A DNA stretch of 64,000 nt from Sitta carolinensis (taxonomy: Eukaryota; Chordata; Aves; Passeriformes; Sittidae), in contig CM063298.1 in assembly GCA_032173965.1 (NCBI GenBank), positions 8,741,501 to 8,805,500 of the forward strand, given 5' to 3'. This document shows, in pieces, positions 12,494-23,040 of the stretch (the first letter of the stretch is position 1; the number at the start of each line of letters is the position of its first letter). The notes below the pieces were generated by a model. The model saw only the letters and a list, made by a program, of their open reading frames with translations. It ran no database searches and was not told the DNA's origin. A program made the position numbers and the translations under genes.

Positions 12494-15299
12494 GACTTGT
12501 CCTGCCCCAAGACCTGTTGCTCTCCTCAGCAGCTTTCCCCCGGACGTGCCCAGGCACTCCCAGCTCAGCACTGAGTCACCCCACAGCAGCAGGGCCCAGG
12601 GCATCTCACCCTGCCTTCCTTTGTTCATTCTCTCCCTTACACAAAGCTGCAGGCAATCCCCATTTCCCTGGAAAAAGAAACGTGCCCCCGGGAGCGTTTG
12701 GAGATTCCCTGGCAGGGCCACCACGGGACGTGACTCTGGCTGAGCTGAGGGAACAGCTCAGTGTCAGGGACCCTCTGTCCCCAGCAGCTGCTCTGGGCTC
12801 GGCCCCCAGAGGCCAAGCCCGTCCCAAAGGGAGCCAGTTCCTCCCTCAGCACACTCAGCCCAAGCTCCACTCTTCCCTCAGTCCCCAGAATAGCAGTACT
12901 CCCACTCCAGGAAATTATGGATTTTCTGGAGCATTACTGTGACCTTTTTAATTTCCATTCTGCCTTTAGCTGTCTCCTCCCCTACACTCCTTCTCTAAAC
13001 AAATCTCGAAGCTGTACAAAGTGTTTCCTGTAAATAATACTCATCTGGCATGGACAAAGGGAAGGAAAAAACCCTTTTGCTGCTAGTTCCAACTTGCAGT
13101 CATCCCTCCAGTTTAACTTCCATCTGCTTGACCCGGGAGCAACGAAGGCAGCACAGTGTTTGAGGGAAATGAGGGGACAGTGACATGCTCTGGCCATCAG
13201 ATTTGAACCTGAAATGAGAAGTTCAGGACATGGAAATGACTGATATTGTGCTTCAGAGTGTGCAGTGCAGTGGTCAACGTTGAAACTCAGGCAAGGACTT
13301 CCCAAGGAGCCCCTTCCTGCCCAGCACAGTCAGCTGTTCTCACAAGTGTCACAGCACTGGACAAAATCTTTCCTTTCCCAGGCTCTGGTGCCATCGCCCA
13401 TGGATGCCAGCCCCTGCTCTGGAGGTGACTGAATCCCTCTGAGCCCTGTGAGAGGCTCACCTGAGCAGTGGCACAGCAGGAAGAGCTCCCCAGGCAGCTG
13501 TGAGTCCCTCTCTGGAGCACAAACCCTGGAGAGGGTGCCTGGGGCTGTCCTTGTCACCAGGCACTCACTGAGGCCACCGTGGGAACAGGCTGAGTCACCA
13601 GTGGCTGTGCTGCCTCTCCCACCACCCCACTGCTCCTGAGACTCCTCAGGGAGCCAGGGCTGCACAAGCACAGCTGCTTTTCCTGAGGACCTGGCAGCAA
13701 GGGGAATTCCCTGCTGTGGGGTCAAACACACTGGCTGTGTCACCCCAAGGATGGTGTCGCCTGCAGGTCTCCTCTGCCTGCTTTCTGTGAGCTCCCTGGC
13801 CTCACACACCTGTCCCACAGGTTAAATCCTCACAAATCCCTGCAATACAAAGGCCTCTCCTCTTCCACTGATGTTTCCCTGGATTTGGATCACAGCTTGT
13901 GCAGCAAAGCTCAAGACACCCCTCATCTAAGAGGTACAGGCTGGCCTCATCACACAGAGCACCCTGCTCACCCTCTTTTTGGGATGTCCCTGCAAGCCTC
14001 TCCCTTTTCCATGTGCCAACACTCCTCCCTGCTCAGCCCAGGTGGCCACGGGGAGAGGATGGGTTTTGGGGAAGCAGAAATCACCCCACTGGGCCCCACA
14101 GGACCCCTCATTACTTTCTGCAAATGTCTGCATGTTGTGGTTTGTTATTTGCCTTCCTCCAGAGGCTGGATTTCCTTGCTTCTCCAAACTGTTTTCTAAC
14201 AGACGTTGGGATGTTTTTCCTACCTGGAGCAAAGCTCTACCCCTGCCCATACACACCACCAAGCCTGGAAACAGCAGAACACCCAACCAACCCCACCACA
14301 CCCCTGGATGTGGCCACCCCAGCAGAGCACAACACTGCCATGGTGGGTTTTTCATCACAGGGTTCCATCAATCAGCACCAGCCATCAGAAACATGTGATG
14401 GCACATTGCTTTTACATCCATGGCAATATATCCTGTCAGCACAGGAGTAAAAGGAAACAATTGTGCCTTTTGATTGGACTTCTCACGGTCCCACCTCGGG
14501 TTTTGCAGCAAGGAAGGGCTGAGGAAAGTTTGCCAGGACTGATGCCAAGGGCCATCAACAGCTCCCAGTATCTGCTAAGTCACAGGAACTGCCTGTGAGG
14601 CCCTCAGGCAGCTGAGAACACTGCCCAGGGATCAAGGTGCTTTCATCCAACAGAGGCTGCAGCAACCTGTAACACTCAAGGAAATCACAGGCTCTACTGC
14701 CACAAGAGAGGACAGGCATGTTAGAAACCTAATTCCCTGGAGAAACACGACTTTTTCTTTTTAAAAGCAGTCAGAAGAATGGTTCATTGTTTTAGGTATT
14801 AGCTACAGAGTGCAGACCTGGGCAATGCTGCCTCTTGGTCACAGCGTTGGGTTGGGGGCAACTCTGCCCTATTCTTGTGCCACCCACCACACAGCAGTCA
14901 TGGAGAAATTCAGGGATGTGGGGTGGGAAGGGCATGCCAGCTTTTCTCTGGATCCCCCAGCGCCCTGGACAAAGGCAGCTGCTCTCTCTGAGCATCTTTG
15001 AACAGCTCAAACAACAATCACCAGCCAGTGGGAGCATCAGAAGTCACTGTGCCACAGGTGTGCAGCAGTGGGGAAGTGGCAGAGCAGGGGACAGCACGAT
15101 GTGATGGATCAAGTGGTTAAAAACAGTAAATAAACCAAGGGAGTTGGGCATGAAAACCCACCAGAGAAATGTGGGAATGCTGTGAATGTAAGCAGGCACC
15201 ATGGCTGCTCCTCACTGGTTCAAAAACGTGAGAGGTGGTTACAGGCAAGTTGGAGATGTGGTTGTCCAAAAAAGAGCAAGGGTTTCCCATGCAGGAACA

Positions 15300-15620
15300 G
15301 CATTTTGTTTGTTATGGGGTGTAGTCTGGTTTCAGGCCTAATATTTTAGTTTTCTGATGTTCTTTCCCAAGAAAGTGTAATAAACACAATGGAATTTTTT
15401 TGTAATAATATCTATGTTATTCATTCCTTCTGAAAAGAGGGATTTCTTATTAATGTCCCTCCAGTTTGAGCAATGTGATTGAAGAAGTTTACCTTTCTTT
15501 CACCAATCACATTGGTCTGTGAAAAATTGTATATAGGAGAAAATAATCCCTAATAAAAGAATCATTTTCTTCACCTTCTGAACACAGAGTCCATGTTGTG
15601 GGTTATCTGAAACAGTGACA
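15300..15620 (+). mobile_element. Solo LTR-like element
   Basis: The right half has a compact retroviral-LTR promoter layout on the plus strand: CCAAT at 15503-15507, TATATA at 15530-15535 and AATAAA at 15552-15557, then a short pyrimidine-rich stretch. No internal retroviral coding sequence adjoins it, so a solo LTR is most likely. The boundaries are estimates. Confidence 0.5.
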
Positions 15621-16872
15621 ATGGGGCCTAAAGCAAGGCTGAGGAGCTGTGGGTGTTTGGTACCAACCAGCTTTCAGTGGATCTGAGTGATGCAGATAAC
15701 CCCTGGCAGCTGACCCTGCCAACCTGCAGAGCTCTCAGCATCCTGAAAATGATGCAAAGCCTTTGTCTGTGCAGAAGCCTCCTGCTGCTCTGGGATGATA
15801 AAAAAAACAAGTTCATTTTGTAGTCCTTAGTATTTTCCTTTTCTTCAGCACCACCACAAACCCACCCCAAGAGCCCCCTCCACAGCCCCAGGGACTGCTG
15901 CTCCTGGAATCACACTGCACCATGGCATTGCCAGCACCACCATCCTTCCCTTCCCTCTACTCCTGGGCTCCAAAACTCTCCCTTCACCCTTTTTTTTCCC
16001 TTTCACATCCTCCTCTCTCTCACTGGCCCAGCAATGCAAGTTTTGGGGAGTAAGAGCTAGCTGAGAGTTTGAGCTGAAAACAATGGCCTTTTATTTTTTT
16101 TTTAATGTATTTCAAAACAAACTATTTTGAATTTCTGTTGCAAATGACAATCTAAAATTAAATGAATGTTTTTGTTGGATCCAACCAGTATTTTTTCCTT
16201 GAGATTGCAGTTTGGCCAGCGAACTAGAGGAAAAAAAATGCAAAAAATCAGGTCTGAACAACTCTTGTCATTTTTTCCCAGCTCAGACAGAGACGGTGCC
16301 AGTTCAGGGAGATGAGATCGGGTTCAGGAGCAAACAATGGGCTCTGCAGACACCGGGTCATCCCCACCCCAGCCAGCAGCTTTTGTGGCAGGGTGCTTAA
16401 AAGCCTTTGAGGGAATCACACCAGGTTTCTCTAGGGCAGTTCAGCCTGAAAAAGAGCCAGGCTGAGTTTCTCCAGCCCATTTCAGACCAGCTACAGCCAG
16501 GTATGGACCAGCCCCCCCATCAGACAAAGCTGGGCCACTCACAGCCCGTGGGGATTATTTGGGGGGAAGTCCCTGCACTGCTGCTTTGGTGAACTCCCTC
16601 CCTGAGCTGGATGAGGAGTGGCTGGCACATGCGCTCACCTCAGCTCTTGCCAGCCCAGCAAAGGCTCCAGTGCTTCTCTTGGATGTCCTGCAGCACAACC
16701 CAGAGCCCGTGGGTGGGCACAGCCCCCCACACCTTTCCCTGCTGCTGCCTCGGCTCAGACCCTGCAGGAGCCCTGGGTGCCAGCTCCAAGGAGGGTCAGG
16801 GCAGGAGGGGACCCTGGGACACCACAAACCAACAGCAGAGGACAGAGCTGCTCCCCCAAAGCTTCCCAGCTG

Positions 16873-17030
16873 AGAGGGGATCACAGAATGCTTTGGGTTG
16901 AAATGGATCTTAATGATTATCTCACTCCAGTCCCTGCCACGGGACACCTTCCCCAAGACCAGGCTGCTCAGGGCCCCATCCAACCTGGCTTGAGCACTTC
17001 CAGGGATGAGACAGCCACAAATTCTCTAGA
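16873..17030 (-). mobile_element. CR1 LINE fragment, inverted
   Basis: It reads ATCACAGAATGCTTTGGGTT, then CCCTGCCACGGGACACCTTC, GACCAGGCTGCTCAGGGCCC, CATCCAACCTGG and CTTCCAGGGATG. This is the reverse complement of the CR1 3' region common across bird genomes. It is a short 3' piece only. Confidence 0.8.
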
Positions 17031-18710
17031 CAGGACCAGCAAATCCAATTTGACTTATATTCTATTTCCCATGTTTTTATAGGAATCATTTTACGAGTCA
17101 CAATATGGGAAAATCCTCATTCAGTGATGGAACCACAGCTCTTGCTGTTATTCCTGTAATTTTTTCTATAGCTTTAGCTCATATATGAAGAGTTATTTCT
17201 CCCTAAGTGCCTAGGCAATAAATTAGGAGTCTGCAGTTCAGGTAAGGGTGGGGGACACATAACCACTATGAATAATTCTGGAGGTACTGTAATTCTGGTG
17301 ATCCTTATTTTAGTGAGTGCCAGCATCTCACATAAACCTGAAACAGAAACCATCCTTGGCCAAAACCACTCACATCATCCTTAAAAATACCTATAAATCA
17401 TCATGTCATTTATCACAAATCCTGTCTATTGCTTCTTTGGCGATGCAATTGGGCTTGAGTAATGGAAAGTGAGAATCCAAAGATCCCTAAAAAGCAGTAT
17501 TCCAGGGCAAGTTTGCCTTCAGCAGCTGAAAGAACAGACATCCCCAAGGCACTGGGGAGAGCTGGCTTCAGTAGAAGTTACTGCTGTGTCAAATCCCTGT
17601 TTCATGCTCTCCCCTCCTCCTCCTGCTGCTTCCAGGAACAAAAGCAGTGCCGGGATGAGCCACACGTGCCCGTGGCTATGGCACAAAGGTCTCACTGAGC
17701 CTCTCTGCGCCTAAGAGGTGAGGCACGCCAAGGTAAACTCTTCATCCCGACCCCACCTGCGTGGTGTGTGCTCAGAAGTCACAGCAGATGGGCTGGGATC
17801 GCCCTTGAGGTGCTTTAGGGAAGGTAAATCTTGCCTGGGGCAGGGAAGGGAGAATAGGAGAGCACTGTTGTGCTCATGGAGGAGGATGGAGCTGGAGAAG
17901 TCAAGCAAGAAACTCCAGCTGGGTTCAGGGGGACCCAGCCCACGAAAGAGATCCAAAATATGCCAGAGAGGGACAAATCAGGCCAGACATAACAAGTACC
18001 TAGACTCAAAAAGTGTTTAGATGTTCATTTTTTTTCCTTTGCCATCACTTTCAGGAGTTTCTCAAGCAGGCACTGAATTTCCAGCCTGCCAGGGGCTGTC
18101 AGCACCACCTTTTGCAGCTGAGAAGTCACTTTGTCACATCACCAGCTCCTCTGACAGGCAGCAGAGAGCCCAGAGGCTCTGCAGCACCCTGCACAGCTTG
18201 GTCCAGGAGAAGCAATCTGGATTCCCAGTGAAATCCCCCAAAGAGTGACCATTGCTGTGCCCCTGATCTGTGCACACACCAGCCACAGAGGGCTGGCTCC
18301 ACCTCACAGAGAGGACAGCCCACCAAGGGTGCCATGGGTGATTCCTCCACCTTCATCCACCTTCTGCCCCATAAATCAGGGAGATTGACTGAGTGCAGTG
18401 CCCAGAGTGAAGCCTTTGCAACGCAGAGCAGCTCAGCTGCCTGTGCTCTTTGCAAGGTGTGAGGTGTTTGTCAGGAGTGCAGCTGTCCTGCTGCTCCCCA
18501 GTAGTGCATTCCAGGCATGGCAGTTCTGTTCTTTTTGTTTAAACATCTGCACCAGGGAAACCTCACAAAATACCACCACAGCCCCTTGGAAACCAAGGTG
18601 CTGCCCAGATGCCAGCTCAGCTGTGCCAGTGAGTGTAGGAGGGTTTGGGCACAGAGACCCACCAGGGCTTTGCAGTGCCCCAGCTCCACTCCAGCACGAC
18701 CCACCCCGAA

Positions 18711-18780
18711 CAAGCAAAGCACCCAAGGACCCTTGGCCTCATCTGCAAGCAAAGCACCCAAGGACCCTTGGCCTCATCTG
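18711..18780. repeat. Perfect 35-bp tandem duplication
   Basis: Two adjacent identical 35-bp units (18711-18745 and 18746-18780), each beginning CAAGCAAAGCACCC and ending GGCCTCATCTG. Perfect identity suggests a recent event or a polymorphic site. Confidence 0.9.
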
Positions 18781-18929
18781 CAAGGAGTCACAGCAGCAGG
18801 TCACAGAGCTGGCAGCTTTTCTGACAGCCAGCTGTATCCAGACCTCTCCTTGCACTGCTCCCCCGCTCCAGGGCTGCTCCAACCATCTCAGGAGGCCACA
18901 ACAAATAACAGGTTTCCCTACACACAGTG

Positions 18930-19170
18930 CACAACCATTAATACCCAATTTAATCCATTACAACATGCTAATCATCACACCCAGACTGACTCGGGTTCCC
19001 GGCATACAAGCCCTAATAAACCCTCGCGGCAGCCCTTTTAGCAACGCTAATGAGAGAAGAAAAATGTGCAAGAGACAAAGGTTGCTAATTAATTTTAACC
19101 ATAAACAGGCAGCAGCATCGCAGAGTGAATTTTCTGAGCGATGCCAAACCCTCTGCCCCTGTGGCTCATG
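18930..19170. promoter_or_regulatory. Candidate conserved non-coding element near the CpG island
   Basis: A repeat-free stretch mixing homeodomain-type cores (ATTAATAC, GCTAATCATC, GCTAATTAATTTTAACC) with retained CpGs (CTCGGGTTCCCGG, CTCGCGG). It lies about 0.9-1.1 kb inside the presumptive SEPTIN9 intron. This composition is typical of vertebrate enhancers. Conservation is not proven here. Confidence 0.35.
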
Positions 19171-20021
19171 AGCTCAGGCAGAGTCCTGTGGCAATGATGT
19201 GGCTCGAGTGACTGGCAGCTGCCACCAGCAGCCCTGAGGGGTGGCCAGACCCGAGGCTTGGGGCGTTAGGAGGACTCTGGCATGATGACACCACATCCCC
19301 ACAGCGGCCAGGGTGAAGCCAGGGCAGATTTTGGCTTGTAGAGCACGGAGCCAGCTGGTGCCTGGAGCAGAGCAGAAATCAGCTGCAGAGCAAAGTCCAG
19401 CAGCTGGAGGAGCTGCCAGAGGCACCTGAGCTTTACAGAGCGAGCAGAACACCACTTGGAGAGAGACTTGTGCACTCTGCGGTGCACCAGGCACTTCCTG
19501 GGGCAGGATCTCCCGGGGAATTCAGAGGAACGGCACCGGGCACGGGCCGTGCTAGCCGGGGTGGAAGGAGCAGAGGGCACAATGCCCTCACCCCACGGGA
19601 CGAACCTGGCAAAGCCAGGAGAGGGAGAAGGCAGAACAGAGACCCCCAGCACGAGGGGCTCCCATCTCTTACAGCCCGTTTGGAAATGCCTGCGGCCCCG
19701 GGGACAGCCAGTGTCGCCCACAGCCCCAGCACGGTCCGGCTGTCCCGCTGCCACTCGCTGGGTCTCACAGGTGCCCTGCGATAGCAAAGTTCGCGCCCCA
19801 CTGCCGGGTTCTGCCCGGAACAAGCTGCCTGGCTGCCTTCGCTTCGCTTTCTGAGCCTTTTCCCACTTATTTACACCCAGCGAAACTGCCGCTCGTCCCT
19901 CCGCGGAGCGCTGGCAGCCGGGAGGGATCGTGCGCGTCGTGCTTGGGAGGGGGGGAATTTTAACCTTTTCCTTTTCGCGGTGCAGACACAAAGGGAGAGG
20001 CCAGAGGAGAGGGAGGCTCAC

Positions 20022-20043
20022 CTGAATACGAGGATTTCTTCAT
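20022..20043 (-). CDS. SEPTIN9: SEPTIN9 long-isoform first coding exon (partial gene)
   Basis: On the minus strand a CpG island contains ATG, then codons for K-K-S-S-Y-S and one base, followed by a GTGAGC donor at 20021-20016. The human SEPTIN9 isoform 1 N-terminus is M-K-K-S-Y-S-G-G, and the phase-1 ending matches. There is no ATG upstream in the same frame back to 20223, and the ATG has G at -3. SEPTIN9 is a GTP-binding septin that assembles into filaments with septins 2, 6 and 7 at actin and microtubules. The remaining exons, including the large N-terminal exon and GTPase domain, would lie below coordinate 1. I searched by eye for the next exon and for the alternative first exons, and found none in 1-20,021. 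The assignment rests on eight residues, the splice phase and the CpG island, so it is good but not certain. Confidence 0.6.
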
Positions 20044-20500
20044 GCCGTCGCTGCGGGCTGCGGCATGGGAGCCGGGGCGGGGTGCGGGGTGCGGCGGGCA
20101 GGGGGCGAGCACGGAGCCGCCGCATCCGCGCCCGGCCGAGGGGCAGCGCAGCGCTCCCGCCTGCCAGCGCACACCTTGGCCAGCCGCACACACCGGGCAG
20201 GGCTGTTCCAAGTGTGCCGGCACGGGCAGGGGCAGAGCGGGGCTCAGCCTCCCCCGCGGCCGCGCCTCAGCCCCGCGGCACGCACATCATCCCCGGGGCT
20301 CGGCCCCGCCGGCTCCCCGCCCCGGGAATCCCAGCGCCTTCGGCCGCCGCCGCCAAGGGAAGGGAGGGGATTTCACGCCTCCAGCCCGGCGCACCCCATG
20401 GGTTTGATTCAGCCCTTGGCTGCGGGAGCGGCTCAGGTCAGCGCTGCTGCTCCGCCGTCTCTAGCTCAAAGGGCGTTAGTGACCCGTGAAAACGCCGCCC
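20044..20500 (-). promoter_or_regulatory. SEPTIN9: Presumptive SEPTIN9 long-isoform promoter and 5' UTR
   Basis: The sequence just upstream of the short SEPTIN9-like exon is very GC- and CpG-rich, with a GC-box (GGGGCGGGG on plus, near 20075) and no clear TATA box. This is the usual architecture of a broad CpG-island promoter. The transcription start cannot be fixed by eye. The open frame continues upstream of the ATG only through non-ATG codons. Confidence 0.5.
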
Positions 20501-20700
20501 TGCTCTCCGAGGTTCGCTCCAGCTCTCGTGCGGGCTCGCACCTCGCTGCTGCGGAGGGGCGGAGAGCCACGGGCCCCAGAAACAGCCCCCAGGCATCGCC
20601 CCGGGTGTGGGGAAAGGATTTTACTGCTCCTCGTGTGCCAGGAGGGCGAACGTGCCCCGGATCGCTCCCCTGCGAGACGCAGGTTGGGCAATTAATTACA

Positions 20701-22609
20701 CAAATGCGATCAGCCGGGGGCATTACAAACACAGACGGGAAGAAAGCCTACTCTGAATTTGCTCTAAGGGCACAGGGAAGTGCAGGAGCCTGAACTGCTG
20801 GAGGAAGGGTCAGGCTGTCCCCTGGAAAGATTTCCACAGCCCCTCTGGTGGGTCACCCACACACAAAGGTGCAGAGCACAAGTCCTGTTCACATGAGAGA
20901 ATTCCAGCAGCTCTGAGGAAGGCATGGGTTCCATGGGAAGGGCTTTCTGTTTGGTTTCAGACTCTTCCAGAGTAGGGAAAAAAGTTTTCCGTCCCCAGCC
21001 CTAGCCCTGGCATTTCACAGGGACAGAGAGAGGCAGTAGATGAGCTGGATTAAGAGGATATGGCCCTATCAGTGTTTCCTACTATTTCTCAGCCATAGAT
21101 TATCCCCTCTGTAACACATCTGAGAAAAAGGATTGTCTGAGTCTCTCTCCAGCTTTAGTGCAAAACTGGAAGAGCTGGCTGAAGTCACTGGGGGATTCAG
21201 TGCTAAGCAGCCAGACTTTGCACTGGAACAGCTCAGGGGCACTCCACATTCCCAGGATTGTAGCAACAACTACCCAGGGCTGCAGGACAGAGCTACATCA
21301 CTGTAGTGCTGGGGTCTGCAGGGGGAGATGTTTGCAAAAACTGTCATCAACAAAGCTTCCATCAAATAAAACCACCTCTTGAACCTCCAAAGGTTTGTTG
21401 CTTAATCAAGCACACATTTCAGGCAATAGTAATGATATATTACCCTTTCCACAGGTGCTTTTGAAATCATTAGTCACATTTCATGGAGGAGAAACAATAG
21501 TGCAACGATTTGCCCCACCTTGTACACCAAAGTAAGGGCAAAGTCAGGAGCAGAACCTGCTCCTGGTGACTGATCCCACTGTTCTGCTCCTGCCTGCACC
21601 TCTCTGCTGGGCACTGCCTGACACTCACAGGGAAACACCTTACAGGAGCTCAGAAGGCAGCTTCCCCTTCTTGATGATGGGGCTATGTGCACGTGTGCCT
21701 GCTTTAGTGTGCAATTACACCTGCACATGAGTGCAATTCAATGTCCAGTCCTGTATCCGAGTGCTTCCATGTGCAAAGGGTGTCTGTGCCATGGTCCCAG
21801 GGCTGCTGTGGTGGCAGCAGCTCGTTTGGAGCCGTGGCAGTTTGATCAGCTCCACTGCACAAACACAAACAGCAGACTGTGGGGCAAGCGTCCTACTGCA
21901 GGAACAAAACACGACAAGACAGACCAACAAACACCACAAGACAGAAAATGGCTGAAGGGATCATTTTCTGAAATACTCTGTGACAAAGAATCCTTTTCTT
22001 TGCCTGCCTGGCCTCAGAATTGCCCAGAGAATCAGTCACTTGGCTCAGAAGGGCTGGTTAATGTTTAACACAATGCAGAGCCCACAAGCTTCAAATAGGT
22101 AAGTCATTTAGAGATTTTCTTTTCCCCCTGCTCTTTCGTAAGTCAGTGAGGGAATTTACTGTTCTGAAATCAGGGATTTGGCTCAGCCTGGTTGCAGCTC
22201 TGGCAGGCACTGTGTGAGCCTCACACATCCAGCCCTGACACCCACACCCAACCTGCCCCAGCCCTGACAGACACATCCCACCCTGGCAGACACATCCCAC
22301 CCTGGCAGTGGCCAGCACAGTGCTGCAGAGGCCCAGAGCTGCCACCCTGCACAGAGGCTGTGTCACCTCTCCCACCTCGGGGTGCTCAGCTCCACTCACA
22401 GCAGAGTCCTCTGGAGGGGTGAGCCTGGGCAGGCTGCTCTGAGCCCAGTGGCACCTGCAGCCTGCACTGGGGCTGCAGATGTTGCTCCTCCTGCAGCAGC
22501 TGCTGAGCCTGGCCCAGCTGTGGTGCCCTCAGCAGCTGCTTCTTCCTGCAACATGTGCGTTGGAGTTGTTGCAGGCATGAAAAACGTTGGCTGGGATGCC
22601 TTGGAGTGG
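20701..22609. other. Upstream flank of SEPTIN9, no gene seen
   Basis: CpG density falls off after about 20700. I see no recognisable exon. A short tandem (ACACATCCCACCCTGGCAG, two copies) lies at about 22268-22307, embedded in C-rich sequence. Confidence 0.5.
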
Positions 22610-23040
22610 CTGCCTAGAGCAGAGGCTGGACAAGGTTAAGAGAATAAAGTGGGTGTTTATTAGAGGCCTTTAACAGATGCACCTTGGGCAGTGCAAAGCC
22701 TCCCAGAGCCTACACCCAAGATGGACAACAGCCATGAGTTTTTCAGACAATTTTAAGTTTGGTCCATTTACATATCAGGGGTTAATCCTCCAATTCCAGC
22801 TTCAGGTAATGAAGTCACATTTCCCCAGTTTGCTCCTCCCCCCAATTCACTTTTGTTTATACTTTTTCAGGGCTTGAGGCTGTAGGGTGCCCTTGAGTCC
22901 CAGGCCCAGAGGAATTGTTTTGTCTGACCAAAATGTGAAGACAGTAGCTAACACTGTATATGGAGTTTAGAGTTATGCACTAATGCAGCACAGGTTTTGA
23001 AAAATATAAAGGCTAAAATCTTAAGGCATCAGCTGCAAGG
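22610..23040 (-). mobile_element. LTR-like dispersed repeat, family B copy 1
   Basis: This block shares its left part with 34195-34625 (AATAAAG.GGG.TTTATT.A, GCACCTTGGGCAG, a GGCTTGAGGCTG.AG segment, and CTAAAA.TTAAGGCATCA at the right end). It shares its right 130 bp with the reverse complement of 45520-45660, including CAGACAAAACAATTC and GATGCCTTAAGATTTTAGCC on minus. TTTATT at 22656-22661 gives AATAAA on minus. It looks like an LTR read on the minus strand; no internal viral genes adjoin it. Confidence 0.65.

Larger units (their letters stand above)
1..20021 (-). other. SEPTIN9: Presumptive first intron of SEPTIN9
   Basis: If the exon at 20043-20022 is right, everything below it is intron. 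I see no coding exon here with recognisable homology and flanking splice sites. The contents are mostly unique, moderately GC-rich DNA with minisatellites (720-838, 1630-1836), a CA/TA repeat, CR1 copies (about 6805-7120, 9438-9764, 16873-17030), LTR-like blocks (about 4735-5400, 15300-15620) and a 115-bp direct duplication. The intervals without listed features hold nothing I can identify. Confidence 0.5.
19500..20700. other. CpG island
   Basis: This stretch has dense CG dinucleotides (for example around 20041-20360 and 20460-20560) in a window where CpG is otherwise strongly depleted. It contains the SEPTIN9-like first exon. Long open frames here on both strands (for example 19266-20021 minus and 20065-20793 plus) are explained by high GC content and show no domain. 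The borders are approximate. Confidence 0.8.

Noticed and set aside
19266..20021. A 251-codon minus-strand open frame adjoining the SEPTIN9-like exon
   Set aside because: It lies just past the GTGAGC donor, within the CpG-rich intron start. High GC content explains the lack of stops, and no homology was recognised.
20065..20793. A 242-codon plus-strand open frame in the CpG island
   Set aside because: It is Ala/Arg/Pro-rich without a domain, as expected for GC-rich sequence with few stops.
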